Positions 33,731 to 42,193 of a DNA stretch of 50,303 nucleotides are shown one piece after another (the first letter of the stretch is position 1; each line of letters begins with the position of its first letter). Made by a program: the position numbers and the translations under genes. Location of the stretch: contig JAPLDK010000051.1 of assembly GCA_026391775.1 (NCBI GenBank), forward strand, positions 1 to 50,303. Direction: 5' to 3'. Below the pieces are notes generated by a model. That model was not told where the DNA came from and made no database searches. It saw nothing but the letters and a program-made list of their open reading frames with translations. This DNA comes from Bacteroidota bacterium (GTDB lineage: Bacteria; Bacteroidota; Bacteroidia; Bacteroidales; FEN-979).

Positions 33731-34723
33731 ATGAAAAGCCTTATCCGAAGAAAACCGGCAATGCCGGAAAAGCCGAAACCGCAGCATGAACCGGGTCCCT
33801 GTCTGAACTGCGGACACCAATTATGGGTCAACGACTTGTTTTGCCACCAATGCGGTCAGAAACGCCTTGAGCGGGAAGATCTGTCGTTCAGCCACCTGAT
33901 AGGGGAATCCTTTTTCGACTATTTCCATTTTGATTCCAAGTTCTTCCGTACCATACTTCCACTCATATATAAGCCCGGCTGGCTTACCCTTGAATTCATG
34001 AAGGGCAAACGCAGGTCCTATGTCGAGCCCTTCAAGCTGTTCCTGGTGATAAGTATTATATATTTTATTCTTCTGCCGTTCAGCAATGAAACAGAAAAAA
34101 AAGAAAGCGATAAGGTGATGCCCGAAACTGAAGGGGTCCAAAAAGTTGGTGAGAAAGCGGATCTGGTTCACATTCATTATTCATTAAGGAATGTGCCTGT
34201 AAGCAGGTCGGGACAGGATTCAATGCGGATGGAGGTCGACAGCATCGGGATACAAAGGTATGTTGACAAGCATTTCCCGAAAGAAAGCCCGGCGACAAAA
34301 TTCTTCTTAAGGCACGTATGCAAGATCATGATCTCGAGAGGTCAGTCACTTGGAACCGTGCTTGAACATACCGCATCAAAACTCATCTTTTTGCTGATCC
34401 CTGTTTTTGCGCTCCTGCTGAAATTGTTTTATATCCGACGGAAACGTTTATACTTTGAACACCTGATATTTTCCCTGCATCTTCATGCCTTCTTTTTCCT
34501 CGTGCTTATCCTCTCCCTTCTCGTTGAAGTTTTCATCCCGGTAAGCTTCTTTTTGATAATGACCGTCTTTCTGGTTTATGGATTCATAGCCCTGAAACGG
34601 TATTACAGCCAGACCTTTGGAAAGACCCTGTCGAAGATGTTCCTGATCTCCTTATCCTATCTGATCATAGGCCTGCCGTTATTTTTCGGCCTGCTGATCA
34701 TTGTAGCATTACTGACTTACTGA
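33731..34723 (+). CDS. DUF3667 domain-containing membrane protein
   Basis: A 330-residue protein. The N-terminus has a zinc-ribbon-like CLNCGHQ and FCHQCGQ pair (Cys24, 27, 38, 41), the signature of DUF3667, followed by LSFSHLIGESFFDYFHFDSKF and a conserved Pro-Gly-rich segment (IYKPGWLTLEFMKGKR). About five hydrophobic segments follow: one near residues 103-120 and four in the C-terminal third. Its function is unknown; members are common in Bacteroidota. An ATG ten codons on (33761) is possible, but the -7 box favours 33731. Single gene, divergent from gldF and convergent with the SAM hydrolase gene. Confidence 0.85.
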   Translation: MKSLIRRKPAMPEKPKPQHEPGPCLNCGHQLWVNDLFCHQCGQKRLEREDLSFSHLIGESFFDYFHFDSKFFRTILPLIYKPGWLTLEFMKGKRRSYVEPFKLFLVISIIYFILLPFSNETEKKESDKVMPETEGVQKVGEKADLVHIHYSLRNVPVSRSGQDSMRMEVDSIGIQRYVDKHFPKESPATKFFLRHVCKIMISRGQSLGTVLEHTASKLIFLLIPVFALLLKLFYIRRKRLYFEHLIFSLHLHAFFFLVLILSLLVEVFIPVSFFLIMTVFLVYGFIALKRYYSQTFGKTLSKMFLISLSYLIIGLPLFFGLLIIVALLTY

Positions 34724-34772
34724 TACGATTTTGCTGCGGAATTGCTGCCCTGCCTCAGATAAACGCCGGCAA

Positions 34773-35552
34773 TCAGTTAAGCTCCACGTTTACCGGCTGG
34801 TCGAGGTACAGCCCAAGCAGTCCGGCAGCATTCCCCTTGTTCATGGCGATCTCAAGATAGCCGCTGCTGCTGAACAGGGCAAGCATCTCGCCTTCGGGAA
34901 CATCCTGGTAAGATTTACTGATATGGGTGATGCGGTTCGTTGACGAGCGGAAAGTAATAGTAAATTTCCTGCCCTTGGTAGCTGATTTAAACAGGCTTTC
35001 GGTGATATTGGTAATGGCATTCTCGTAATTATCCACATAGATCACCTGCCCCTTGATAAGGTCGCCCTGTATCACAGGTTTGAATGCTATCTTCTGCAAT
35101 ACTTCTTTCTTAACATGGCCAAGTTTTTCAGCCGGCTTGCCCTCGGCGATATGACAGGCCACCTTAGCAAATACATCCCGGGTAGGAAATGTAAAATAAT
35201 CCGAATCCTGCATTACATCCAGGTCGATGATCAGTTCAGGCTTCTTATCAAAGATCAGGGAAAATATACCATTGTCGGCACCTATGAACCAATGTCCTTC
35301 ATATTTTACCAATGTATGCGGATGACGGATTGAAGCCTCTGTGTTTACTGCCAGTATGTGAATACTGCCTTCCGGGAAGTTCTTATAAAAGTTACGGATG
35401 ATAAAGGCGGCCTGGTTCAGGTCAAACGGAGGAATAGTATGGGTGATATCGACAATCGTAACTTCCGGCAATAGCCTCAGGATCGTACCTTTAACAGCGC
35501 CAACATAGTGGTCTTTAATGCCCCAGTCACTGGTCAGCGTAATGATAGCCAT
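34773..35552 (-). CDS. SAM hydroxide adenosyltransferase (DUF62 / SAM hydrolase)
   Basis: A 259-residue enzyme of the fluorinase/chlorinase superfamily. Most bacterial members split S-adenosylmethionine with water to adenosine and methionine. It begins ITLTSDWGIKDHYVGAVKG, holding the conserved Asp in a T-S/T-D-x-G-like motif, and has DITHTIPPFDLNQAAF near residue 38, HILAVN near 65 and FIGADNGIFS near 90. The C-terminal beta-barrel domain begins near 165. Nothing suggests a halogenase. Divergent from phoH, with the two promoters overlapping. Confidence 0.9.
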   Translation of the reverse strand: MAIITLTSDWGIKDHYVGAVKGTILRLLPEVTIVDITHTIPPFDLNQAAFIIRNFYKNFPEGSIHILAVNTEASIRHPHTLVKYEGHWFIGADNGIFSLIFDKKPELIIDLDVMQDSDYFTFPTRDVFAKVACHIAEGKPAEKLGHVKKEVLQKIAFKPVIQGDLIKGQVIYVDNYENAITNITESLFKSATKGRKFTITFRSSTNRITHISKSYQDVPEGEMLALFSSSGYLEIAMNKGNAAGLLGLYLDQPVNVELN

Positions 35553-35563
35553 CGAAATATTCG

Positions 35564-35571
35564 TACTTTTG
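35564..35571 (+). promoter_or_regulatory. -7 promoter box for phoH
   Basis: TACTTTTG, perfect TAnnTTTG, 25 bases before the phoH ATG. It lies to the left of the oppositely directed box at 35578-35585, so each promoter fires through the other. Confidence 0.6.
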
Positions 35572-35577
35572 CGTATT

Positions 35578-35585
35578 CAAAGGTA
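35578..35585 (-). promoter_or_regulatory. -7 promoter box for the SAM hydrolase gene
   Basis: The minus strand reads TACCTTTG, perfect TAnnTTTG, 25 bases before the ATG at 35552. Only six bases separate it from the plus-strand phoH box. Confidence 0.6.
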
Positions 35586-35596
35586 CGCATTTTTTA

Positions 35597-36559
35597 ATGA
35601 GCGAGAAAATCATCCATATTGAATCGGTACATCCGCTTGATATTTTTGGTCCCAACGACCAGAACCTCGAGTTGGTACGGAACAGGTTTCCGAAGCTGAA
35701 AATTCTTAGCCGTGATAACTTTGTAAAGGCCCTTGGCGAGGAGTCGGACCTCCTTGACTTTGAGGAAAAGTTCACGTCCCTCCTGCTTCATTTCGAAAAA
35801 TTCGGGAGGCTTACAAAGGATGACATCGCTCAGTTATTTGAAGGGAACAACGGCTCTCCCACAATGGCTCCCGAGACCAGCCCGGAAGTGCTGGTTCACG
35901 GCAAGAACGGGATGCTCATTCGCGCCCGCACAACCAACCAACGCCGTATGGTCGAAAGCTGCGACAAAAATGACCTGGTTTTTGCTATCGGGCCTGCAGG
36001 TACAGGAAAAACATATACTGCTGTCGCTTTAGCTGTACGTGCTTTAAAGAATCGGCAGGTAAACCGTATCATTTTAACACGTCCCGCGGTCGAAGCAGGA
36101 GAAAACCTGGGATTCCTTCCCGGCGATCTGAAAGAAAAACTCGATCCCTATCTCCAGCCCTTGTATGACGCCCTCAGGGATATGCTGCCACCCCAGAAAC
36201 TCCTGCAATACATCGAAGACCGCACGATCGAGATTGCCCCGCTTGCTTTCATGCGCGGCCGCACCCTGAATAATGCCTTTTCCATTCTCGATGAAGCCCA
36301 GAACACCACCCCCAGCCAGCTCAAGATGTTCCTTACACGAATGGGGGCATCAGCAAAATTCATCGTGACCGGCGATATAACCCAGGTCGACCTTCCGAAA
36401 CACCAGGTATCAGGCCTTATCCATGTGCAGTCGGTACTCAACGACGTCCCAGGCATTGACTTCGTTTACCTGGATAATTCCGACATCATCCGTCACAAAC
36501 TCGTGAGCAGGATCATCAACGCATACGGAGAAAAATCAAATAGCGAGGCTGCGAGGTAG
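35597..36559 (+). CDS. PhoH-family ATPase
   Basis: A 320-residue cytoplasmic protein. The C-terminal two thirds is a PhoH domain with Walker A GPAGTGKT (near residues 132-139), TRPAVEAGENLGFLPGDLKEK near 158-178 and the Walker B segment ILDEAQNTT near 229. The N-terminal 100 residues form the small RNA-binding-like domain of the family. PhoH proteins are ATPases linked to RNA metabolism; the exact role is unknown. The gene's last codons and its stop fall in a TAGCGA-type microrepeat (36538-36568). In many Bacteroidota phoH is followed by purC; here 2.8 kb of other genes intervene. Confidence 0.92.
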   Translation: MSEKIIHIESVHPLDIFGPNDQNLELVRNRFPKLKILSRDNFVKALGEESDLLDFEEKFTSLLLHFEKFGRLTKDDIAQLFEGNNGSPTMAPETSPEVLVHGKNGMLIRARTTNQRRMVESCDKNDLVFAIGPAGTGKTYTAVALAVRALKNRQVNRIILTRPAVEAGENLGFLPGDLKEKLDPYLQPLYDALRDMLPPQKLLQYIEDRTIEIAPLAFMRGRTLNNAFSILDEAQNTTPSQLKMFLTRMGASAKFIVTGDITQVDLPKHQVSGLIHVQSVLNDVPGIDFVYLDNSDIIRHKLVSRIINAYGEKSNSEAAR

Positions 36560-36577
36560 CGAAATAGAGAAATTTTG

Positions 36578-36585
36578 TAAATTTG
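36578..36585 (+). promoter_or_regulatory. -7 promoter box for the second YCF48-type gene
   Basis: TAAATTTG, perfect TAnnTTTG, 32 bases before the ATG at 36618 and just after the phoH stop. No -33 element was recognised. Confidence 0.5.
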
Positions 36586-36617
36586 ATTCTGATTTTTATG
36601 ATTTAATCCGGAAGATC

Positions 36618-38750
36618 ATGAAAAGAATCTGTATCCTTCTTCTGCTGGCATTTTTAACAACAGATGCTTTTCCCCAATGGAACAGGATCAACCTGTCTCT
36701 TACCAGTAAAAACCTGCTGTCGGTTTACGCTGCAAATTCACATACGGCATTTGTTGCTGGTAACGGTGGCACAATCTTAAAGACCTCCGATGCCGGTAAA
36801 ACCTGGACCAGGATGAACAGCGGATCCACAGGATGGCTGCAGTCAATCTGCTTTACCGACAGCCTGACGGGTTATATCGGGGGAGGTTCAGGATCAATAT
36901 TGAAATCAACGGATGCAGGGAACAACTGGATTACCTTAGCTGGGACCTCAGGCCATGGCATCACTTCAGTTCACTTTCCGGATAAAAACACAGGATACGC
37001 AGTCGGTTACGGAGGCAGCATCATTAAAACGACTGATGCAGGGGCGAACTGGACCTCGATGCCGTATGATTCTGAATACAATTTTTCTGCGGTATTTTTC
37101 ACAGATTCACTCACAGGGTATATAGGAGGGGCCGATAGTGAAACAAGCTGGGGATGCCTTCTGAAAACCACCGACGGAGGGCATTCCTGGACTATTCAGC
37201 CATACATCCCGTATGCCGTGACCTCTCTTTCCTTCCCGGCGAAGGACACAGGCTATGCAGCAGGGTTGAGTGGCCAGCTTATTAAAACCTGCAATGCAGG
37301 AAATACATGGACATGGATTTCTTCAGGAAGCTCAGCTGATCTGCAGTCTGTGTTTTTTTATAACGGAGACACAGGATATTTGGCCGGATATGAATTCCCC
37401 GGAAGGGGGTTTGTTTATAAAACCACCGATGGAGGGACAACCTGGGATACCCTGTTGAACGGGACACCCGACGGCCTTAATTCCGTTTGTTTTGCCGGCC
37501 CATCCTGGGGAGTTGCTTCGGGAGTGAACGGGACCCTCCTTACCACGGCAAACGGGGGATCTAACTGGACAATTTCATCCCTGAACAATAAACTGAACTT
37601 CCATTCGGTATTCTTTTCCGACACGGCTTCAGGAACAGTTGCAGGGGCTTCAGGTTTTATCCTGACCACAAAGGACGGGGGCAGGAGCTGGATGATACAT
37701 TGCAGCGGCAGGTTCGACGATCTGAACTCTGTCTTTTTTCCGTCACCCGACATCGGCTATGCTGCAGGAGGAACGTTCAACCTCAACGGTTCCACGCCCT
37801 CGATCGTTCTGAAAACAACAGATGGAGGTGACAACTGGAATATACTACCTTTTCGCATGCCCCATGAACTCCGGTCGGTTTACTTTATCAATGACCAGGT
37901 CGGTTACATTGCAGGCTGGGATGTCTATACTGATCCACGTGGGGCTGTATTCAAAACTTATGACGGGGGACAGAACTGGGTCACCTTTTCAGTTGATGCA
38001 CAACACCGTTTAAACACCGTAGCCGGTCCTGATGCATTGACGGCTTATGCAGCAGGAGAGGGTGGCATGATACTGAAGACTCTGGATGGAGGTGCAACCT
38101 GGACATCAAAGTCGCAGGGTTATTCTACATTTTTCACCTCCCTTTGGTTTCTCAGTAATAACAAGGGTTTCGCGACAAGCTACGATTATCAGACCATGAC
38201 GGGGAATATTAATAAAACCACCGACGGAGGGGTAAACTGGGATTATGTTCAGCAGGGCTTGAACACCCAGTTATATTCAGTTTGTTTTACGGATACCTTA
38301 TTAGGATATGCAGTAGGGACGAAGGGAATGATTTTAAAGACGACCGACGGAGGCAACAGTTGGACCAGCTTGCAGGGAGGATCATTTCATTCATTAAAGG
38401 CCGTAACATTTGCAGGGTCAAAAACAGGGTATATCGTGGGCGACAGCGCGGTCATCCTGAAAACCACCAATGGAGGAGTTGCAGGGGTTGAAGAAAGAGG
38501 TCAGCCTGTAGCCTCATTCAGCATTTACCCTGACCCCGCTTCGGATAAAATAACCATTGTAAATACTGCAACGGGAAAAATATCAGAAACCCGTGTGATT
38601 ATCTATAACTCAGTAGGAGAACAGGTCCTGGCAAAATCAATCATGATTTTTCCTGCCGGGATTGACATCAGTATACTCTCGCCTGGGATATACCTGGTAA
38701 CCATCATCTCAAAGACGGGAAATGAAGTAAAAAAACTTGTCAAGCTCTAA
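36618..38750 (+). CDS. YCF48-type 14-repeat beta-propeller protein with T9SS sorting domain
   Basis: A 710-residue secreted protein, paralogous to the one at 9269. A signal peptide (ILLLLAFLTTDAFPQ) is followed by 14 repeats of about 43 residues with the blade pattern L-x-SV-x-F-x-D-x-x-TGY-x-x-G then ILKTTDGG-x-x-W. As in its relative, the number fits two seven-bladed propellers. The C-terminal 75 residues (ASFSIYPDPASDKITIV, ending GIYLVTIISKTGNEVKK) are a type A T9SS sorting domain. Base composition is like the surrounding core genes, unlike the AT-rich paralogue. The stop codon overlaps the convergent toxin gene by four bases. Confidence 0.87.
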   Translation: MKRICILLLLAFLTTDAFPQWNRINLSLTSKNLLSVYAANSHTAFVAGNGGTILKTSDAGKTWTRMNSGSTGWLQSICFTDSLTGYIGGGSGSILKSTDAGNNWITLAGTSGHGITSVHFPDKNTGYAVGYGGSIIKTTDAGANWTSMPYDSEYNFSAVFFTDSLTGYIGGADSETSWGCLLKTTDGGHSWTIQPYIPYAVTSLSFPAKDTGYAAGLSGQLIKTCNAGNTWTWISSGSSADLQSVFFYNGDTGYLAGYEFPGRGFVYKTTDGGTTWDTLLNGTPDGLNSVCFAGPSWGVASGVNGTLLTTANGGSNWTISSLNNKLNFHSVFFSDTASGTVAGASGFILTTKDGGRSWMIHCSGRFDDLNSVFFPSPDIGYAAGGTFNLNGSTPSIVLKTTDGGDNWNILPFRMPHELRSVYFINDQVGYIAGWDVYTDPRGAVFKTYDGGQNWVTFSVDAQHRLNTVAGPDALTAYAAGEGGMILKTLDGGATWTSKSQGYSTFFTSLWFLSNNKGFATSYDYQTMTGNINKTTDGGVNWDYVQQGLNTQLYSVCFTDTLLGYAVGTKGMILKTTDGGNSWTSLQGGSFHSLKAVTFAGSKTGYIVGDSAVILKTTNGGVAGVEERGQPVASFSIYPDPASDKITIVNTATGKISETRVIIYNSVGEQVLAKSIMIFPAGIDISILSPGIYLVTIISKTGNEVKKLVKL

Positions 38751-39079
38751 TAAGTAAGTATTTCGGCCAACCCTCGTTTAACACTTTCCAGCTGTCTGTC
38801 GGAAATCGCACCAAGTTTTTTAAAAAAACGGAACTTAGCAACAGTCCTGACCTGGAATGTAAGGATTTCCGAATCCTGTTCCAGCCCCGATTCATAACCC
38901 TTCTCAACGATCACACAGCCGGTATAATGTTTTATTTTTGAAGTCAGCGGACAAATGATGCTGATGCCCAGGTGATCATTCATGGCATTTCCGCTGATGA
39001 TGACCACGGGACGAATCCCGCTTTGTTCACTTCCTTGCACAGGATTCAGGTCGGCCAGCCAAATTTCCCTCTGTCTCAT
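38747..39079 (-). CDS. MazF/PemK-family endoribonuclease toxin
   Basis: A 110-residue toxin of a type II toxin-antitoxin pair. MRQREIWLADLNPVQGSEQ is the MazF N-terminal loop, RPVVIIS follows, then ICPLTSKI near residue 46, and LTFQVRTVAKFRF near 78, all conserved in MazF ribonucleases. The conserved Arg (IRPVV) and Thr/Ser (PLTSK) are present, so it looks intact. It would cut mRNA when free of its antitoxin. The ATG overlaps the antitoxin stop in an ATGA, and its own stop overlaps the end of the YCF48-type gene. Confidence 0.92.
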   Translation of the reverse strand: MRQREIWLADLNPVQGSEQSGIRPVVIISGNAMNDHLGISIICPLTSKIKHYTGCVIVEKGYESGLEQDSEILTFQVRTVAKFRFFKKLGAISDRQLESVKRGLAEILTY

Positions 39080-39318
39080 TCGTCTCCCAGCATTTTCAGG
39101 TAATCCTCCATCCCCTCTTCCGCAATACTTATCATCTCCTCATCTCCGGCTGCTTTTTTGAACGACCGTATATATTCTGCCTTTTTCAGATGCCCCAGGT
39201 AATTCCTTAAAGCATTCTCTAAAAGTTTGTTTTTAGGAACTTTAAGCTTTCTTGCATAGGACTCCAGGAGATCCCAAAGATCGTCGGGTAAAGTGCTTGT
39301 ATAAGTAACAGGCTTCAT
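39076..39318 (-). CDS. Ribbon-helix-helix antitoxin of the MazF-type toxin
   Basis: An 80-residue protein. VTYTSTLPDDLWDLLESYARKL followed by VPKNKLLENALRNYL is a ribbon-helix-helix fold with the beta strand at residues 4-9; the acidic C-terminal part (AGDEEMISIAEEGMEDYLKML) is the likely toxin-neutralising tail. It is the first gene of the pair and overlaps the toxin ATG. It is not a MazE (AbrB-type) antitoxin; RHH antitoxins with MazF-type toxins are known in other phyla. Autoregulation at the promoter box at 39336-39343 is likely. Confidence 0.85.
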   Translation of the reverse strand: MKPVTYTSTLPDDLWDLLESYARKLKVPKNKLLENALRNYLGHLKKAEYIRSFKKAAGDEEMISIAEEGMEDYLKMLGDE

Positions 39319-39335
39319 AAAACCAATATTTTTTA

Positions 39336-39343
39336 CAAATATA
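39336..39343 (-). promoter_or_regulatory. -7 promoter box for the toxin-antitoxin pair
   Basis: The minus strand reads TATATTTG, perfect TAnnTTTG, 17 bases before the antitoxin ATG. It is back to back with the purC box. Confidence 0.55.
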
Positions 39344-39375
39344 ATTCATAAATACTGATTTTTATTTAAATTCCT

Positions 39376-39383
39376 TACTTTTG
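39376..39383 (+). promoter_or_regulatory. -7 promoter box for purC
   Basis: TACTTTTG, perfect TAnnTTTG, 17 bases before the purC ATG at 39401. It probably drives purC together with the overlapping aminotransferase and phosphoglycosyl transferase genes. Confidence 0.6.
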
Positions 39384-39400
39384 TTACAAATATTCCGATT

Positions 39401-40366
39401 ATGCAGAACGTACTTACGAAAACCAGTTTCAGCTTCCCGGGACAGAAATCAGTGTACCATGGGAAAGTCCGGGATGTATATAACATCAATGATAAATACC
39501 TGGTGATGGTCGCCAGCGACAGGATCTCGGCTTTCGATGTTGTTCTTCCCAAAGGAATTCCATACAAGGGCCAGGTCCTTAACCAGATAGCGTCTAAATT
39601 CCTGGATGCAACGGCAGACATCTGTCCAAACTGGAAAATTTCCAGCCCCGATCCGAATGTAACCATTGGACGGTTTTGCAAGATATATCCTGTTGAGATG
39701 ATCATCCGCGGATATCTTACGGGAAGTTCCTGGCGTACCTACCAGAAGGGCGCAAGGCATATATGCGGTGTACCTGTTCCCGACGGGATGAAGGAGCACC
39801 AGCGTTTTCCCGAACCAATCATAACGCCTACCACAAAGGCTGTTGCAGGTCATGACGAGGATATCACAGAAGAAGAACTCCTTGCACAAGGCCTTATCCC
39901 TAAAGAAGAATACGATTTGATCAGGAAATACACTTACGCCATCTTCAAACGCGGGACTGAGATCGCTGCAAAACACGGCCTCATACTGGTCGATACCAAA
40001 TACGAGTTCGGCAAAGGTGGGGATGGTAAAATTTATCTTTGCGATGAGATCCACACCCCGGATTCTTCAAGGTATTTTTATCTCGAAGGTTACGAGGAAA
40101 GGCAGGACAAAGGCGAACAGCAGAGGCAGCTCTCCAAGGAATTCGTGAGGGAATGGCTTATGGCCAACAATTTCATGGGCAACAAAGGACAGCAGGTTCC
40201 CGATATGCCCGATGAATTTGTGAATGAGATCACCGAACGCTATATCGAGCTTTACGAACGTATCACGGGAGAGGCATTCGTTCGCTCCGATACATCCGCG
40301 ATTGAAAAGCGTATAGAAAAGAATATACTTACGTTTTTAAGTGGTGAAGCAGCGATATCATTATGA
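39401..40366 (+). CDS. purC: Phosphoribosylaminoimidazolesuccinocarboxamide synthase
   Basis: A 321-residue enzyme that joins CAIR and aspartate, using ATP, in purine synthesis. Family motifs are intact: [22 protein letters not shown] (the first part, GKVRDVY, binds the substrate region), [30 protein letters not shown] near residue 92 and [14 protein letters not shown] near 217. The roughly 310-residue long form is usual in Bacteroidota and fungi. The start is fixed by the -7 box 17 bases upstream. The stop overlaps the next ATG as ATGA. Confidence 0.96.
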   Translation: MQNVLTKTSFSFPGQKSVYHGKVRDVYNINDKYLVMVASDRISAFDVVLPKGIPYKGQVLNQIASKFLDATADICPNWKISSPDPNVTIGRFCKIYPVEMIIRGYLTGSSWRTYQKGARHICGVPVPDGMKEHQRFPEPIITPTTKAVAGHDEDITEEELLAQGLIPKEEYDLIRKYTYAIFKRGTEIAAKHGLILVDTKYEFGKGGDGKIYLCDEIHTPDSSRYFYLEGYEERQDKGEQQRQLSKEFVREWLMANNFMGNKGQQVPDMPDEFVNEITERYIELYERITGEAFVRSDTSAIEKRIEKNILTFLSGEAAISL

Positions 40367-41580
40367 TCCCCTTCTCCCCTCCCCGCATGGACCAGCGCAT
40401 CGTCGATGAAGTCGTCGATACACTCTATTCCGGCTGGATCACTACGGGCCCTAAGACCAAGAGGTTCGAGAAACTGCTTACCCAATACGGCGGACATAAA
40501 TCCACCCTCTGTCTGAATTCGGCAACAGCCGGACTGGAGCTTGTACTTCACTGGTTCGGGGTGGGACCCGGAGATGAGGTCATTGTCCCTGCATATACTT
40601 ATAATGCCACAGCCAACGTGGTTGTTCATTGCGGTGCAACCCTGGTCTTTGTTGATTCCTGCGAGGATTTTAACATAAGTGTCAGGGCAATTGAAAATGC
40701 CATCAGCAGTAAAACAAAGGTGATCATACCGGTGGATATAGCCGGATGGCCCTGCGATTATGATGCGATCAATGCTTTGGTGCTACGAGATGACATCCGC
40801 AGTCAATTTAAAGCAACAACTAAAGAACAGGAACAACTGGGACGAATCCTGGTATTATCCGATGCCGCCCATTCGATTGGCGGGAGATACAAGGGAAAAA
40901 TGGCAGGTAACCTTACCGATATTACCGTGTATTCCTTCCATGCCGTGAAAAACCTTACAACGGCCGAGGGTGGCGCGATCTGCTTCAACCTCCCGGAGCC
41001 CTTCGACAATCTGCAGATCTACCAACGGCTTAACATAAAATCCCTTCATGGGCAAACCAAGGATGCCCTGGCTAAAAATCAGATCGGCAACTGGAGGTAC
41101 GACATTGTAGAAGCAGGTTACAAGTGTAACATGACCGATATCCAGGCTTCCATGGGCCTGGTTGAAATACAGCGTTACGACGAGGATATGCTGGTGAAGC
41201 GCAAACACATCCTTGACCGCTATAAAGCGGCCCTTTCGCAATATAAATGGGCGCAGTTACCAACCTACGAAACCCCGGAAAGCCAGTCATCATATCATAT
41301 TTTTTTACTGCGGATAACGGGAGTGACGGAAAGCCAGCGCGACCAGGTAATACAAGAGATCTTCAGGCAGGAGGTAGCTGTAAACGTACATTTCGTTCCC
41401 CTGCCTATGATGACTTTTTACAAATCCCTGGGTTACCGTGTGGAGGACTACCCCGTGGCTTACGACAACTATTCCCGTGAAATCACCCTCCCTGTGTACT
41501 ACGACCTTACCGACGACATGGTGGATGAGGTTGTGAGGGCCGTTGTTAATGCGGTGAATATGGTCATGAAGCAATTCTGA
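40363..41580 (+). CDS. DegT/DnrJ/EryC1/StrS-family sugar aminotransferase
   Basis: A 405-residue PLP enzyme that aminates a nucleotide-linked keto sugar. The N-terminus ([34 protein letters not shown]) is typical of the family; [12 protein letters not shown] binds the cofactor phosphate, DAAHSIGG contains the Asp that pairs with the pyridine nitrogen, and the PLP Lys is Lys196 in [14 protein letters not shown]. PglE-like UDP-sugar transaminases are the closest in layout. It overlaps purC upstream by four bases and is followed after one base by the phosphoglycosyl transferase gene, so it belongs to a short glycan-precursor unit. Confidence 0.92.
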   Translation: MIPFSPPRMDQRIVDEVVDTLYSGWITTGPKTKRFEKLLTQYGGHKSTLCLNSATAGLELVLHWFGVGPGDEVIVPAYTYNATANVVVHCGATLVFVDSCEDFNISVRAIENAISSKTKVIIPVDIAGWPCDYDAINALVLRDDIRSQFKATTKEQEQLGRILVLSDAAHSIGGRYKGKMAGNLTDITVYSFHAVKNLTTAEGGAICFNLPEPFDNLQIYQRLNIKSLHGQTKDALAKNQIGNWRYDIVEAGYKCNMTDIQASMGLVEIQRYDEDMLVKRKHILDRYKAALSQYKWAQLPTYETPESQSSYHIFLLRITGVTESQRDQVIQEIFRQEVAVNVHFVPLPMMTFYKSLGYRVEDYPVAYDNYSREITLPVYYDLTDDMVDEVVRAVVNAVNMVMKQF

Positions 41581-41581
41581 G

Positions 41582-42166
41582 ATGATCCGTTTTTTCGATA
41601 TACTCTTTTCCCTGATCGGCCTGCTGATCTGTCTTCCGTTATTTATCATCCTTGCTGTGTGCATTGCTTTTGATTCCAGAGGAGGTGTTTTTTACATACA
41701 GAACCGGGTTGGTAAAGACAACCGTGATTTCAGGCTGCTGAAATTCCGCTCCATGCGTAAGGATACCGATAAAAAAGGAGGCCTTACAATCGGCAGCCGC
41801 GACAGCAGGATCACTAAAGTTGGCTATTATTTAAGACAGTTTAAGCTGGATGAACTCCCCCAATTGTTCAACGTTTTCAAAGGTGAGATGAGCCTTGTAG
41901 GACCACGGCCGGAGATCAGGAAGTATGTCGATCTGTATACAGCAGAACAACAAAGAGTGCTGAGTGTAAGGCCGGGTATTACCGATTACGCCTCCCTTGA
42001 ATATATCAACGAAAATGAGATCCTGGGCAAATCCTCCCACCCGGAACAACAGTATATTACAGAGATAATGCCAGCTAAGATAAACCTGAATATGCAGTTC
42101 ATCAACGAGCCCAGCCTGGCAAACTATTTCCGTGTTCTCGGGCTTACATTAAAAAAGATCGTTTAA
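41582..42166 (+). CDS. PglC-type phosphoglycosyl transferase
   Basis: A 194-residue monotopic membrane enzyme that moves a phospho-sugar from a UDP-sugar to undecaprenyl phosphate, the first step of lipid-linked glycan assembly. One N-terminal hydrophobic helix (residues 3-30) is followed by the catalytic domain: FYIQNRVGKD, LLKFRSM, the catalytic Asp-Glu pair in LDELPQ near residue 89-94 and MSLVGPRPE near 104. It is the short form without extra membrane helices, as in PglC. With the aminotransferase one base upstream, the expected substrate is an aminosugar such as a diacetamido sugar; this is inferred from context. Confidence 0.93.
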   Translation: MIRFFDILFSLIGLLICLPLFIILAVCIAFDSRGGVFYIQNRVGKDNRDFRLLKFRSMRKDTDKKGGLTIGSRDSRITKVGYYLRQFKLDELPQLFNVFKGEMSLVGPRPEIRKYVDLYTAEQQRVLSVRPGITDYASLEYINENEILGKSSHPEQQYITEIMPAKINLNMQFINEPSLANYFRVLGLTLKKIV

Positions 42167-42181
42167 TTCACGGGATTTTTA

Positions 42182-42189
42182 CATCTTTG
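42182..42189 (+). promoter_or_regulatory. Near-consensus -7 box before cinA
   Basis: CATCTTTG, one mismatch from TAnnTTTG, ends four bases before the ATG at 42194, the same spacing as at 6062 and 33719. It may give a leaderless cinA mRNA. Confidence 0.4.
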
Positions 42190-42193
42190 CTTC

